Shown here piece by piece: positions 1-8,280 of a DNA stretch of 64,000 nucleotides. The number at the start of each line of letters is the position of its first letter. Position 1 is the first letter of the stretch. The DNA comes from Mesorhizobium sp. GbtcB19 (GTDB lineage: Bacteria > Pseudomonadota > Alphaproteobacteria > Rhizobiales > Rhizobiaceae): positions 62,001-126,000 of the forward strand of contig NZ_JAGXJY010000007.1 in the NCBI RefSeq assembly GCF_019091085.1, in the 5' to 3' direction. Under the pieces are notes generated by a model, which did not search any database, was not told where the DNA came from, and saw only the letters and a program-made list of their open reading frames with translations. Made by a program: the position numbers and the translations under genes.

Positions 1-65
1 TTGGTGATCTTCTGCGTCGCCTTGACCGAGGCGATGCGGTTACGAAGGTCTTTTAACGAAGCCAT
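1..65 (-). CDS. atpG: ATP synthase F1 gamma subunit, N-terminal fragment
   Basis: Only the first 21 codons are inside the window, reading MASLKDLRNRIASVKATQKI and onward. This is the usual start of the gamma subunit, whose N-terminal helix forms part of the rotating central stalk of F1. It lies 35 bases after the atpA stop on the same strand, the standard atpH-atpA-atpG order, so it is part of the ATP synthase operon. The rest of the gene is outside the window. Confidence 0.93.
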   Translation of the reverse strand, partial: MASLKDLRNRIASVKATQKIT

Positions 66-100
66 GCTTCAAACCTGATCCCGTGCGTTCGGCTGCTTGT

Positions 101-1630
101 TCAAGCGAAGGTCTTGGCGAAAGCGTCGATCTCGGCCTTGAGCTTGGCGCGCAGATCGTCCGACAACGCCTTCTCCTTGCGGATGCCGTCGAGCACGTCC
201 TTGCCGGCCGAGCGCATGTGGCTGAGCAGACCATGCTCGAACTTGCCGACCTGGTTGAGCGGCAGCTTGTCGAGATAGCCGTTGACGCCGGCGAAGATCA
301 CCGCGACCTGCTCCTCCGTCTTGAGCGGCGAGAACTGCGGCTGCTTGAGCAGCTCGGTCAGGCGCGAACCGCGGTTCAGCAGGCGCTGCGTGGCGGCGTC
401 GAGATCGGAACCGAACTGCGCGAAGGCCGCCATTTCGCGGTACTGCGCGAGCTCGCCCTTGATCGAGCCGGCAACCTGCTTCATCGCCTTGATCTGCGCC
501 GACGAGCCGACGCGCGACACCGAAAGACCGACGTTCACCGCTGGGCGGATACCCTGGAAGAACAGGTTGGTCTCGAGGAAGATCTGGCCGTCGGTGATCG
601 AGATCACGTTGGTCGGGATGTAGGCCGACACGTCGTTGGCCTGCGTCTCGATGATCGGCAGCGCGGTCAGCGAGCCATTGCCGTTGTCGTCATTGAGCTT
701 GGCGGCACGCTCGAGCAGGCGCGAGTGCAGATAGAAGACGTCGCCCGGATAGGCTTCGCGGCCCGGCGGGCGGCGCAACAGCAGCGACATCTGGCGATAG
801 GCGACGGCCTGCTTCGACAGATCGTCATAGCTGATCAGCGCATGCATGCCGTTGTCGCGGAAATACTCGCCCATGGTGCAGCCGGCGAACGGCGCCAGGA
901 ACTGCATCGGCGCCGGATCGGAGGCGGTTGCGGCGATGATGATGGAGTAGTCGAGCGCGCCGCGCTCTTCCAGCACCTTGACGAACTGCGCGACGGTCGA
1001 GCGCTTCTGGCCGACGGCGACGTAGACGCAGTAGAGCTTTTCCTTCTCCGGACCGTTGTCGTGCACCGATTTCTGGTTCAGCATCGTGTCGAGGATGATG
1101 GCGGTCTTGCCGGTCTGGCGGTCGCCGATGACCAGCTCGCGCTGGCCGCGGCCAACCGGGATCAGCGCGTCGATGGCCTTGAGGCCGGTCGACATCGGCT
1201 CATGCACCGACTTGCGCGGAATGATGCCGGGCGCCTTGACGTCGACGCGCTTGCGCTCGGTAGCCTTGATCGGGCCCTTGCCGTCGATCGGGTTGCCGAG
1301 GGCGTCGACCACGCGGCCGAGCAGGCCCGGGCCGACCGGAACGTCGACGATGGCGCCGGTGCGCTTGACGGTGTCGCCTTCCTTGATGTCGCGGTCGTTG
1401 CCGAAGATGACGACGCCGACATTGTCGGCTTCGAGGTTCAGCGCCATGCCGCGGATGCCGCCAGGGAACTCGACCATCTCGCCGGCCTGGACATTGTCGA
1501 GGCCGTAGACGCGGGCGATACCGTCACCGACGGACAGAACCTGACCGACTTCGGAGACTTCCGCCTCCTTGCCGAAATTCTTGATCTGGTCTTTCAGAAT
1601 TGCGGAAATTTCCGCGGCGCGGATGTCCAT
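101..1630 (-). CDS. atpA: ATP synthase F1 alpha subunit
   Basis: This 509-residue protein is the normal length for AtpA. It forms the non-catalytic nucleotide-binding positions of the F1 hexamer on the cytoplasmic face of the inner membrane. The Walker A motif GDRQTGKT is at residues 169-176, and the N-terminal [16 protein letters not shown] matches alphaproteobacterial AtpA. The ATG overlaps the atpH stop by one base (TGATG), which indicates translational coupling. A reverse-frame ORF of 688 codons covers this gene and is a shadow. Confidence 0.98.
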   Translation of the reverse strand: MDIRAAEISAILKDQIKNFGKEAEVSEVGQVLSVGDGIARVYGLDNVQAGEMVEFPGGIRGMALNLEADNVGVVIFGNDRDIKEGDTVKRTGAIVDVPVGPGLLGRVVDALGNPIDGKGPIKATERKRVDVKAPGIIPRKSVHEPMSTGLKAIDALIPVGRGQRELVIGDRQTGKTAIILDTMLNQKSVHDNGPEKEKLYCVYVAVGQKRSTVAQFVKVLEERGALDYSIIIAATASDPAPMQFLAPFAGCTMGEYFRDNGMHALISYDDLSKQAVAYRQMSLLLRRPPGREAYPGDVFYLHSRLLERAAKLNDDNGNGSLTALPIIETQANDVSAYIPTNVISITDGQIFLETNLFFQGIRPAVNVGLSVSRVGSSAQIKAMKQVAGSIKGELAQYREMAAFAQFGSDLDAATQRLLNRGSRLTELLKQPQFSPLKTEEQVAVIFAGVNGYLDKLPLNQVGKFEHGLLSHMRSAGKDVLDGIRKEKALSDDLRAKLKAEIDAFAKTFA

Positions 1631-2190
1631 CAGCCGACCTCTTTCAGTGCAAGCTTGAGCGAATTGAGTTTGGTTTTGAGCGACGTATCGATCTGGCGCG
1701 AGCCCATCTTGACGATCAGCCCGCCGAGCAGCGACGGATCGACGGTCATGGCGATGGCCACGTCCTTGCCGGCGATGCTCTTCAGCGTCGCCTTCAGTTC
1801 AGTCTGCTGCGCCGCCGTCAGCGCATGCGCCGAAGTGACCTCGGCGGACGCCTCGCCGCGATGGTCGGCGGCGATCCGGCGGAACGCCTTGATCATGCCG
1901 GGCACCGCGAACAGGCGGCGGTTCCTGGCGACGACGCGCAGGAAATTGCCGACCAGGCCGGTAATGCCCGCCTTGTCGGCGATGGCGGCGATGGCCTTTG
2001 CCTGGTCCTCGCTGGAGAACACCGGGCTGTTGATCAGTCGCGAAAGGTCGCCGCTGTCATTGAGCATCGCCTCGAAGCTGGCGAGGTCAGCCTCGACCTT
2101 GGCGACCGAATTGTCCTGCAGTGCAAGCTCGAACAGCGAGCCGGCATAGCGTTCTGCGACAGCTGAGATTGGCGATGACGATTGGGCCAC
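1630..2190 (-). CDS. atpH: ATP synthase F1 delta subunit
   Basis: The delta subunit (OSCP-like) joins the top of F1 to the peripheral stalk. I choose the GTG start at 2190, which gives [20 protein letters not shown] and 186 residues, the usual family length. The open frame continues 30 codons further upstream, but that part is basic and unlike the family. The C-terminus ends in [13 protein letters not shown], typical of the family. This is the first gene of the atp run here; the F0 genes are usually elsewhere in Rhizobiales. Confidence 0.95.
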   Translation of the reverse strand: MAQSSSPISAVAERYAGSLFELALQDNSVAKVEADLASFEAMLNDSGDLSRLINSPVFSSEDQAKAIAAIADKAGITGLVGNFLRVVARNRRLFAVPGMIKAFRRIAADHRGEASAEVTSAHALTAAQQTELKATLKSIAGKDVAIAMTVDPSLLGGLIVKMGSRQIDTSLKTKLNSLKLALKEVG

Positions 2191-2425
2191 GGACCGTCTT
2201 TTCTCTTGTCTGACAGGCCGCAGATTGTTGGCGCGAGCGAAAACTCTGGCTAAATCTTTGACCTTACTGCATTTTTCCAAGCACGGAGGCGCGGCTTCCG
2301 CTATCCCCGGTCGAAAGTCGATTGCCGTCTAGCACAGGCTTTTTAAGACCGCAATGCATCGTCCGGCATGCTTTTCAGGCACTTTTGTCGCATCCGGCGG
2401 CGAAGGCCAAGCTCAAGCGCCGAAT

Positions 2426-2821
2426 TCACGGCACGAAGCCGAAGGCAAAGGCCAGCGGCAACGCCGCCAACGCCAATTCAACCACGATGGAAGCCCAGTT
2501 GAAAGGGGTGTTGGCGCCATCCGACATCATCGACAGGAGCCGGCCGAAGGCGGTGAACAGCCACGAGAAGCCGAGCGCCATGTAGAGCAGCGGTTGCGCC
2601 AGCAGGATGCAGCACAGGCTGACGCCGAGATAGAAGCCCGACATGCGACCGCGCCCTTCGGCGATCGCCGCCGCTTTCTCGGGCCTCGGCTGCAGGCGTA
2701 GCGCGCGAAAGGCAAGCCCCGGCGCCAAGAACAGGAAGAGGCCCAGAGCCAAGGTCACGACAGCGCTCGACCAGGCCAGCCACTCGCCCTGGCTTGCCGG
2801 CCACGGAAACGCAAAGTCCAT
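2426..2821 (-). CDS. small integral membrane protein, family unknown
   Basis: A 131-residue protein with about four hydrophobic segments (near residues 15-35, 62-82, 84-98 and 108-128) separated by short charged loops. No signal peptide or catalytic motif is visible. The overall pattern, with RGRMSGFYLGVSL at the start of the second segment, resembles small DUF4345-type membrane proteins, but I cannot assign it firmly. A good ribosome binding site (GAGGGGG) precedes the ATG. It lies upstream of atpH on the same strand, with a 235-base gap that probably holds the atp promoter. Confidence 0.75.
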   Translation of the reverse strand: MDFAFPWPASQGEWLAWSSAVVTLALGLFLFLAPGLAFRALRLQPRPEKAAAIAEGRGRMSGFYLGVSLCCILLAQPLLYMALGFSWLFTAFGRLLSMMSDGANTPFNWASIVVELALAALPLAFAFGFVP

Positions 2822-2917
2822 GAAATCCCCCTCTTATTTCTTGCTCTGAAACACCGGCATTCTAGCGAGGGAAAAGCAGTGCGCCAGAGGAGGGCGCGCA
2901 CATTAGGAGTGGCGCAA

Positions 2918-3613
2918 TCAGGAGAGCGCGAAATCGACCGCGGCCTCGGCATGGATGCGCGTGGTGTCGAACACCGGAACGTCGAAATCGCCCTGGCCGA
3001 TCAGCATGGTGATCTCGGTGCAGCCCATGATGACGCTGTCCACTTGATCCTCGCGCCGCATACGATCGATTTCCCCGACATAGGCCGCGTGCGATTCGGG
3101 TTTGACGATGCCCCGGCAAAGCTCGTCGTAGATAACACGGTGCACCATGTCGCGACCGGCCTGGTCCGGCACCACCGGCTGCAGGTCGTATTTCTCCACG
3201 AGCCGGCCTTTGTAAAAGTCCTGCTCCATGGTGAAGCGGGTCGCGAGCAGCGCCGGCCGCTTGACGCCGGCCTCGACGACCGCCCGCCCGGTGGCGTCGG
3301 CGATATGGATGAGCGGAACCGATACGGCCGCCTGAACATCGCCGGCCAGCTTGTGCATGGTGTTGGTGCAGATCACCAGTCCTTCCGCGCCGCCCGCCTC
3401 CAGCTTGCGCGCGGCCTCCACCAGAAGCGCGCCGGCGCCGTCCCAATCGCCAGCATGCTGCCGTTCGGCGATCTCGGCGAAATCGAACGACCACAGGAGC
3501 AGCTTCGCCGAGTGCAACTCGCCCAGCCGCTCGCGCACGATCTCGTTGAGCAGGCGGTAATAGATCGCCGTCGATTCCCAGCTCATGCCACCGATCAGGC
3601 CAAGGGTTTTCAT
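2918..3613 (-). CDS. aspartate/glutamate racemase family protein
   Basis: 231 residues, normal for the RacX/YgeA branch of the Asp/Glu racemase family. These PLP-independent enzymes use two cysteines as acid and base to interconvert amino acid enantiomers. Both cysteines are present: C82 in ICTNTMH and C198 in MGCTEI. The N-terminal MKTLGLIGGMSWEST is typical of the family. The substrate cannot be read from sequence, and broad-spectrum activity is possible. It is transcribed away from the neighbouring toxin-antitoxin pair, with only 68 bases between the two start codons. Confidence 0.88.
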   Translation of the reverse strand: MKTLGLIGGMSWESTAIYYRLLNEIVRERLGELHSAKLLLWSFDFAEIAERQHAGDWDGAGALLVEAARKLEAGGAEGLVICTNTMHKLAGDVQAAVSVPLIHIADATGRAVVEAGVKRPALLATRFTMEQDFYKGRLVEKYDLQPVVPDQAGRDMVHRVIYDELCRGIVKPESHAAYVGEIDRMRREDQVDSVIMGCTEITMLIGQGDFDVPVFDTTRIHAEAAVDFALS

Positions 3614-3621
3614 GTGTGGAC

Positions 3622-3650
3622 TTGCTCCGTTCCCATGCTATCTCTATATT
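3622..3650 (+). promoter_or_regulatory. candidate sigma-70 promoter of the phd-vapC pair
   Basis: TTGCTC and TATATT are separated by 17 bases, a good match to the alphaproteobacterial housekeeping promoter. The predicted start of transcription is about 25 bases upstream of the antitoxin start codon. The site lies in the short region between the divergent racemase and antitoxin genes, so antitoxin binding here could also affect the racemase. Pattern call only. Confidence 0.5.
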
Positions 3651-3681
3651 GTGACCACATGAGACTACAAGGGAGATCGCC

Positions 3682-3927
3682 TTGAAAACCGTCCAGCTTC
3701 GGGAGGCTAAGGCAGGGCTCTCGGCGCTCGTCGAGGCCGCGGGAAATGGTGAGCCTACTACCATCACCAGGCATGGCAAAGCGATTGCCATGGTTGTTCC
3801 GATCGATGAGGGGCGAAAGCTTTATCCGCAGGGCAGCCAAAGGGCCTTTGTCGACTTCCTGCTTCAGTACCCCGGCGGTATCGAATTCGAGCGAAACGAA
3901 TCGCCGTCACGGGACGTCGAATTTTGA
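3682..3927 (+). CDS. Phd/YefM family antitoxin
   Basis: 81 residues starting at a TTG (MKTVQLREAKAGLSALVEAA) preceded by GGGAG. The N-terminal Phd/YefM fold binds DNA and autoregulates the operon; the C-terminal tail, ending SPSRDVEF, wraps the toxin. That RD-V-E-F ending is common among Phd antitoxins that partner PIN-domain toxins. Its TGA stop overlaps the TTG start of the next gene, so antitoxin and toxin are translationally coupled. Confidence 0.88.
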   Translation: MKTVQLREAKAGLSALVEAAGNGEPTTITRHGKAIAMVVPIDEGRKLYPQGSQRAFVDFLLQYPGGIEFERNESPSRDVEF

Positions 3928-4379
3928 GCGGTTACTTACTCGATACGTCGTTCCTATCGGCCTTCGCGCCTGACCGTCCCCGGCTTCCCTCACATGTATT
4001 GACCTGGGTTGACGAGCAGCGGGAGCGCGGCTCCTGGCACATGTCATCCATCGTTGTTCTGGAGTTGGAAAAGGGCATCGCGAAACTGAAGCGATCAGGT
4101 GCAAGTGCGAAGGCGGCGCGTATCGGCGACTGGTTCGAACGGCTTCTGACGGAATTCGATCAACGCATTCTGCCAGTGGACGTCACAATCGCAAGAGAGG
4201 CCGGCAAACTGGAAGATGCCGCGATCGCCAAAGGCTTCAATCCTGGCCTGGCGGACGTCGTGATCGCCTCGACTGCCCGCGTGAACGGCATGTCCGTCTT
4301 AACGGCCAATGTCCGGCATTTTGCGCTTCTCGATGTACCCTATCTGAACCCGTTCGCAGAGGGTGGCACAGAAGCGTAA
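3924..4379 (+). CDS. PIN-domain ribonuclease toxin (VapC family)
   Basis: 151 residues starting at a TTG that overlaps the antitoxin stop. The acidic PIN residues that bind Mg2+ are visible: D7 in YLLDTSF, E47 in VVLELEKG and D111 in GLADVVIAS. VapC toxins cut tRNA or rRNA when the antitoxin is degraded. The gene is convergent with priA, with 10 bases between the two stops. The pair separates priA from the racemase and atp genes and looks like an inserted cassette, but I see no repeats marking its ends. Confidence 0.88.
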   Translation: MSGYLLDTSFLSAFAPDRPRLPSHVLTWVDEQRERGSWHMSSIVVLELEKGIAKLKRSGASAKAARIGDWFERLLTEFDQRILPVDVTIAREAGKLEDAAIAKGFNPGLADVVIASTARVNGMSVLTANVRHFALLDVPYLNPFAEGGTEA

Positions 4380-4389
4380 TCTCGCAATC

Positions 4390-6573
4390 TCAGAGAAAGC
4401 TCTGCGGGTCGATGTCGACCTGCACGCGCACGGAGCCGCGCAGCTTCGGCCCTTCCGCCAGCATGGCGCGGATGAAGCCCTGCATGTCGGCGCGCCGTTC
4501 GCCCTGTACCAGAAGCCGGAAGCGGTGGCGGCCACCGAGCAGCGACAATGGCGCCTCAGCTGGGCCGAGCACGAACAAGTCCGAAGCCTGGGGCGCGGCG
4601 CGACGCAAGCCGCGCGCATGGCCCTCGGCTTCGCCTCGCGTCGCGGCGCTGACGATGATGCCGGCGAGCCGGCCGAACGGCGGCAGCGCCGCCCGTTCGC
4701 GCTCGGCGATCTCGCGCTCGTAAAACGCTTCCGAATCCCCTGAGACGATCGCCCGCATCACCGGATGGTCCGGTTGGTATGTTTGCAGCAGGCCGAGGCT
4801 CTTCTTGCCGGTGCGGCCGGCGCGCCCCGTCACCTGGCTGAGCAGTTGGAAGGTGCGCTCGGCGGCGCGCGGATCGCCATTGGCCAGTCCGAGATCCGCA
4901 TCGACCACGCCGACCAGCGTCATGCCCGGAAAATTGTGACCCTTGGCGACGAGCTGTGTGCCGATGACGATGTCGGCCTCGCCATTGGCGACGGCCTCCA
5001 GCTCGAGCCGCAGCCGGCGCACCCCGCCCAGGAGGTCGGAGGACAAGACAATCGTGCGGGCATCCGGAAAATGGCTGACGACTTCCTCGGCGATGCGCTC
5101 GACACCCGGCCCGCAGGCGACCAGATGATCGAGCGTGCCGCATTCCGGACAGGCCTCGGGCCGGCGCTCGTTGTGACCGCAATGATGGCAGACGAGCTGG
5201 CCGCGAAAGCGGTGCTCGACGAGCCATGCCGAGCAGACCGGACAGCCGAAGCGGTGGCCGCAGACGCGGCAGAGTGTCAGCGGCGCATAGCCGCGCCGGT
5301 TGAGGAAGAGCAGCGACTGCTCCTTCCTCTCCAGCGTGCGCTGCATCTGTTCCACCAGGACCGGCGACAGGAAACCGCCGCGCGCCGGGGGCGCGCGGCG
5401 CATGTCGATCGACTTCAGATCGGGGAGCGCGGCTTCCGCGAAACGCGACGACAGCACCGCCCGGTTGTAGCGGCCCTGGCTGGCATTGACCCGGCTTTCC
5501 ACCGACGGCGTCGCCGAGGCGAGCACAACCGGAAAACCGCCTATATGGCCGCGCACCACAGCCATGTCGCGCGCATTATAGAAGACGCGGTCTTCCTGCT
5601 TGTAGGCGGGATCGTGCTCCTCATCGACGACGATCAGGCCGAGCTCCTTGAAGGGCAGGAACAGCGCCGAACGCGCGCCGGCGACGACGCGCACGCCGCC
5701 TTCCGCCACCTGCCGCCAGACGCGTTCGCGCATTTTTGGCGGCAGGTCGGAATGCCACTCCGCCGGCTTGGCGCCAAAACGGTCCTGGAAGCGTTCGAGG
5801 AAGGCGTGTGTGAGCGCGATTTCCGGCAGCAGGATCAGCACCTGCTTGCCCTTGTCCAGCGCCGCCGCCACCGCTTCGAAATAGACCTCGGTCTTGCCGG
5901 ACCCGGTGACGCCGTCCAGCAGCGTGACATTGAAGGCATCGGAGGCGACTGCGGCGCGAAGCTTGTCGGCGGCGGCCCTCTGGTCCGGCATCAGCTCCGG
6001 CACCGCATGACCGGGATCGGGTGCCGCCACCACCGGCCGTGGCGGGATCATCACCGTCTCGAACACGCCCTGCGCCCGCAAGCCGTCAATGACGGTCGAG
6101 GACACGCCAGCCGCATGTGCCAGCCCCGTGCGCGTCCAGGCCAGCCCGCCTTCGGCCGTCTCCAGCACGCGCCGCCGCGCATCGGTCAACCGGTCCGGCT
6201 CGGCCAGCGTGCGCTGCAACCCTTCGATCCACGGCTCCGGATCGAACGCTTCTGGAGCTCGAAGCAGCATGCGCGCGACCATGCCTGGGGCCGACAGCGT
6301 GTATTGCGCGATCCAGTCGACGAAGCGGCGCATGGCGCGGTCGATCGGCGGGCAATCGAAGACCTCTTCGATCTGCCGCAATTTCTTCGCATCGACCGTC
6401 TCGACCGCGCCGTCCCAGACGATGCCCGCGACCTGGCGCGGGCCCAGCGGCACGCGCACGATCGAGCCCGGCACCACGCGCATGCCCGGCGGCACGGCAT
6501 AGGTGTAGGGCCGTTCGGCGGGCATCGGCACCAGCACGGGTGCGGCCGCGACAAAGGGCGAATCTTCGATCAT
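4390..6573 (-). CDS. priA: primosomal replication restart helicase PriA
   Basis: 727 residues, the full length for PriA, the 3'-to-5' superfamily 2 helicase that reloads the replisome at collapsed forks. It has the N-terminal DNA-binding domain (about 10-110), Walker A GVTGSGKT at 221-228, the DEEH box at 317-320, and the zinc-binding cysteine clusters CRVCGHRFGCPVC and CHHCGHNERRPEACPECG around 440-480. The C-terminal helicase motif GRAGRTGK is present. It is divergent from the transaldolase gene, with 90 bases between the starts. Confidence 0.97.
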   Translation of the reverse strand: MIEDSPFVAAAPVLVPMPAERPYTYAVPPGMRVVPGSIVRVPLGPRQVAGIVWDGAVETVDAKKLRQIEEVFDCPPIDRAMRRFVDWIAQYTLSAPGMVARMLLRAPEAFDPEPWIEGLQRTLAEPDRLTDARRRVLETAEGGLAWTRTGLAHAAGVSSTVIDGLRAQGVFETVMIPPRPVVAAPDPGHAVPELMPDQRAAADKLRAAVASDAFNVTLLDGVTGSGKTEVYFEAVAAALDKGKQVLILLPEIALTHAFLERFQDRFGAKPAEWHSDLPPKMRERVWRQVAEGGVRVVAGARSALFLPFKELGLIVVDEEHDPAYKQEDRVFYNARDMAVVRGHIGGFPVVLASATPSVESRVNASQGRYNRAVLSSRFAEAALPDLKSIDMRRAPPARGGFLSPVLVEQMQRTLERKEQSLLFLNRRGYAPLTLCRVCGHRFGCPVCSAWLVEHRFRGQLVCHHCGHNERRPEACPECGTLDHLVACGPGVERIAEEVVSHFPDARTIVLSSDLLGGVRRLRLELEAVANGEADIVIGTQLVAKGHNFPGMTLVGVVDADLGLANGDPRAAERTFQLLSQVTGRAGRTGKKSLGLLQTYQPDHPVMRAIVSGDSEAFYEREIAERERAALPPFGRLAGIIVSAATRGEAEGHARGLRRAAPQASDLFVLGPAEAPLSLLGGRHRFRLLVQGERRADMQGFIRAMLAEGPKLRGSVRVQVDIDPQSFL

Positions 6574-6663
6574 CAGGCGTGACCTTGCCCTGACTTTGGT
6601 CTAGATCAAAGGGGACCCTCTCATGTGCCTGGCAGTGGCCGGGCGATCCCCAAGGAGACAGCC

Positions 6664-7320
6664 ATGAAGTTTTTTGTCGACACCGCTGACATCAAGGAAA
6701 TTAAGGAGCTGCACGATCTGGGGCTTCTCGATGGCGTCACCACCAACCCGTCGCTGATCCTGAAATCGGGCGGCAAGATAGCCGAAGTCACCAAGCAGAT
6801 CTGCGACATCGTCGAAGGCCCCGTCTCGGCCGAGGTCGTGGCGACCGAGTTCAATCAGATGATGGCCGAGGCCGAGGTGCTGGCCAAGATCGCGCCCAAT
6901 GTCTGCATCAAGGTGCCGCTGACGCTGGACGGGCTGAAGGCCTGCAAGACGATCCGCACCGAGATGAAGCGTATGGTCAACGTAACGCTGTGCTTCTCGG
7001 CCAACCAGGCGCTGCTCGCCGCCAAGGCTGGCGCCTCCTTCATCTCGCCCTTCGTCGGCCGCATCGACGACACCGGCTCGGACGGCATGGAGCTGATCTC
7101 GGAAATCCGCACCATCTATGACAATTACGACTTCAAGACCGAGATCCTGACCGCTTCGGTGCGCACGGTGAACCATGTCAAGCAGGCGGCGCTGATCGGC
7201 GCCGACGTCGTCACCGCGCCGCCGGCGACGCTGAAGGCGCTGGTCAATCATCCGCTGACCGACAAGGGTCTTGCCGCCTTCCTCGCCGACTGGGCCAAGA
7301 CCGGTCAGAAGATCGGCTGA
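6664..7320 (+). CDS. fsa: fructose-6-phosphate aldolase / transaldolase
   Basis: The ATG at 6664 gives [20 protein letters not shown] and 218 residues, the length of the short FSA/TalC subfamily. It is preceded by AAGGAGAC; the upstream in-frame ATG has no such site. K83 in CIKVPLT is the Schiff-base lysine. The enzyme is a class I aldolase of pentose phosphate metabolism. Short members may be true transaldolases or fructose-6-phosphate aldolases, and sequence alone does not settle which. A rho-independent terminator follows 72 bases after the stop. Confidence 0.93.
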   Translation: MKFFVDTADIKEIKELHDLGLLDGVTTNPSLILKSGGKIAEVTKQICDIVEGPVSAEVVATEFNQMMAEAEVLAKIAPNVCIKVPLTLDGLKACKTIRTEMKRMVNVTLCFSANQALLAAKAGASFISPFVGRIDDTGSDGMELISEIRTIYDNYDFKTEILTASVRTVNHVKQAALIGADVVTAPPATLKALVNHPLTDKGLAAFLADWAKTGQKIG

Positions 7321-7391
7321 GGCAGGGGCAATTCCAGAGAAGTGTGCAACGATTTTCCGTCCGGAATTGCACAAGGCAAAAAGTAGCGAAG

Positions 7392-7415
7392 AAGGCCGGG
7401 AAACCGGCCTTTTTT
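7392..7415 (+). terminator. rho-independent terminator after the transaldolase gene
   Basis: A perfect 8-bp stem (AAGGCCGG with CCGGCCTT), a GAAA tetraloop and a run of T residues. It ends the transaldolase transcript and lies just before the repeat element that separates it from the convergent lptE. Confidence 0.85.
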
Positions 7416-7483
7416 CGTGGCAAGGTGCCTATGCCTTGGCAAGGTCACATGCCTTGGCGATTGGCCGCAACGCCCCATCGTGA

Positions 7484-7666
7484 TCGTCATCCACGGGCGG
7501 AGCGAGGAGCGAAGCGACGCGCGCAGACCCGAGCATCCATTCCGTGACATACGAGCGTCGCCACGGTGCAGAATTCTGCTCCGCTGCACCTTCAGGCTGA
7601 GGTAACGGAATGGATCCTAGGGTCTGCGCGACGCCGCTTCGCGGCTGCTCCGCCCTAGGATGACGA
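7484..7666. repeat. 183-bp palindromic repeat, copy 1 (second copy near 61.7 kb)
   Basis: Two arms of about 60 bp are inverted copies of each other: TCGTCATCC, a GGGCGGAGC segment, a GCAGACCC segment and ATCCATTCCGT in the left arm all recur reversed in the right arm. The centre contains CAGAATTCTG. A second element with the same arms, centre and length is at 61654-61837. No coding capacity is seen. It lies between the 3' ends of two convergent genes. The organisation resembles rhizobial RIME-type intergenic elements. Confidence 0.85.
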
Positions 7667-7701
7667 AGTTCGGAAGGCCTCAGCCAATCCCCGGCGAGGA
7701 C

Positions 7702-8280
7702 CTAGGCTTTTTTGCCGTGCTTCGCCAAATCCTGGGCTATCGAAAGCCGCAGGAAATCGGCAAGCTCGCGCGCGGCGCGGTTCTCGGCATCGATCTGCGC
7801 GCGGTAGGCGGCATATTCCTGCAGCGGCCGGTCGAAGGATGACGGCACCGAGCGCTTGCCGACGGCAATCACCGTGCCGGCGGTGTCCCTCAGCACATAG
7901 TTGGCGGTCAGCGTCACCGTGCCTGCCGTCGGCTCGTCTTCCTCGGTCTGGACCTGGACGATGGCCGCTGATTCGACCAGTTCGGTGACACCGAGATCGA
8001 GCGTATAGGCCGGCGAGGCCGGCTCGCCCGAGCCTTGCCCGAAGGCGAAGATCAGATTGTTGCGCACCTGCTGCGCGTAACGGGTGCCGACCGGCTTGAT
8101 CGCGATCGAGGCCAGTTCCGCGGAGGGGCTGAGCTGCGACCCGGCAGACAGCGGCTGGCTGGAATAGAGCGGCCTGACCGTGCAGGCCGAGACCAGCGCC
8201 AGCGCCGCGACCATGCCGCAAACCGCCAAGCGGCCGCGCAGGCGGGCCGCTTCTGACTTCACCGGATCAGGCAACGACAT
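7702..8280 (-). CDS. lptE: LPS-assembly lipoprotein LptE
   Basis: 192 residues with a short basic N-terminus, a hydrophobic segment and the lipobox ALVSAC (Cys33), so it is an outer-membrane lipoprotein. LptE plugs the LptD barrel that inserts LPS into the outer leaflet. The sequence after the lipobox, TVRPLYS, is typical of alphaproteobacterial LptE. The start overlaps the leuS 3' end by 14 bases; the leuS-lptE order is the conserved one. The family diverges fast, so the call depends on lipobox, length and neighbour together. Confidence 0.87.
   Translation of the reverse strand: MSLPDPVKSEAARLRGRLAVCGMVAALALVSACTVRPLYSSQPLSAGSQLSPSAELASIAIKPVGTRYAQQVRNNLIFAFGQGSGEPASPAYTLDLGVTELVESAAIVQVQTEEDEPTAGTVTLTANYVLRDTAGTVIAVGKRSVPSSFDRPLQEYAAYRAQIDAENRAARELADFLRLSIAQDLAKHGKKA

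Noticed and set aside
83..2149. 688-codon plus-strand ORF over atpA-atpH
   Set aside because: Antisense to clearly recognised ATP synthase genes; no domain and biased composition.
2191..2425. atp operon promoter
   Set aside because: A weak TTGGAA...AGATTT pair is present, but it is not distinct enough from background to list.
4765..6582. 605-codon plus-strand ORF over priA
   Set aside because: Shadow of priA in the reverse frame; no recognisable domain.
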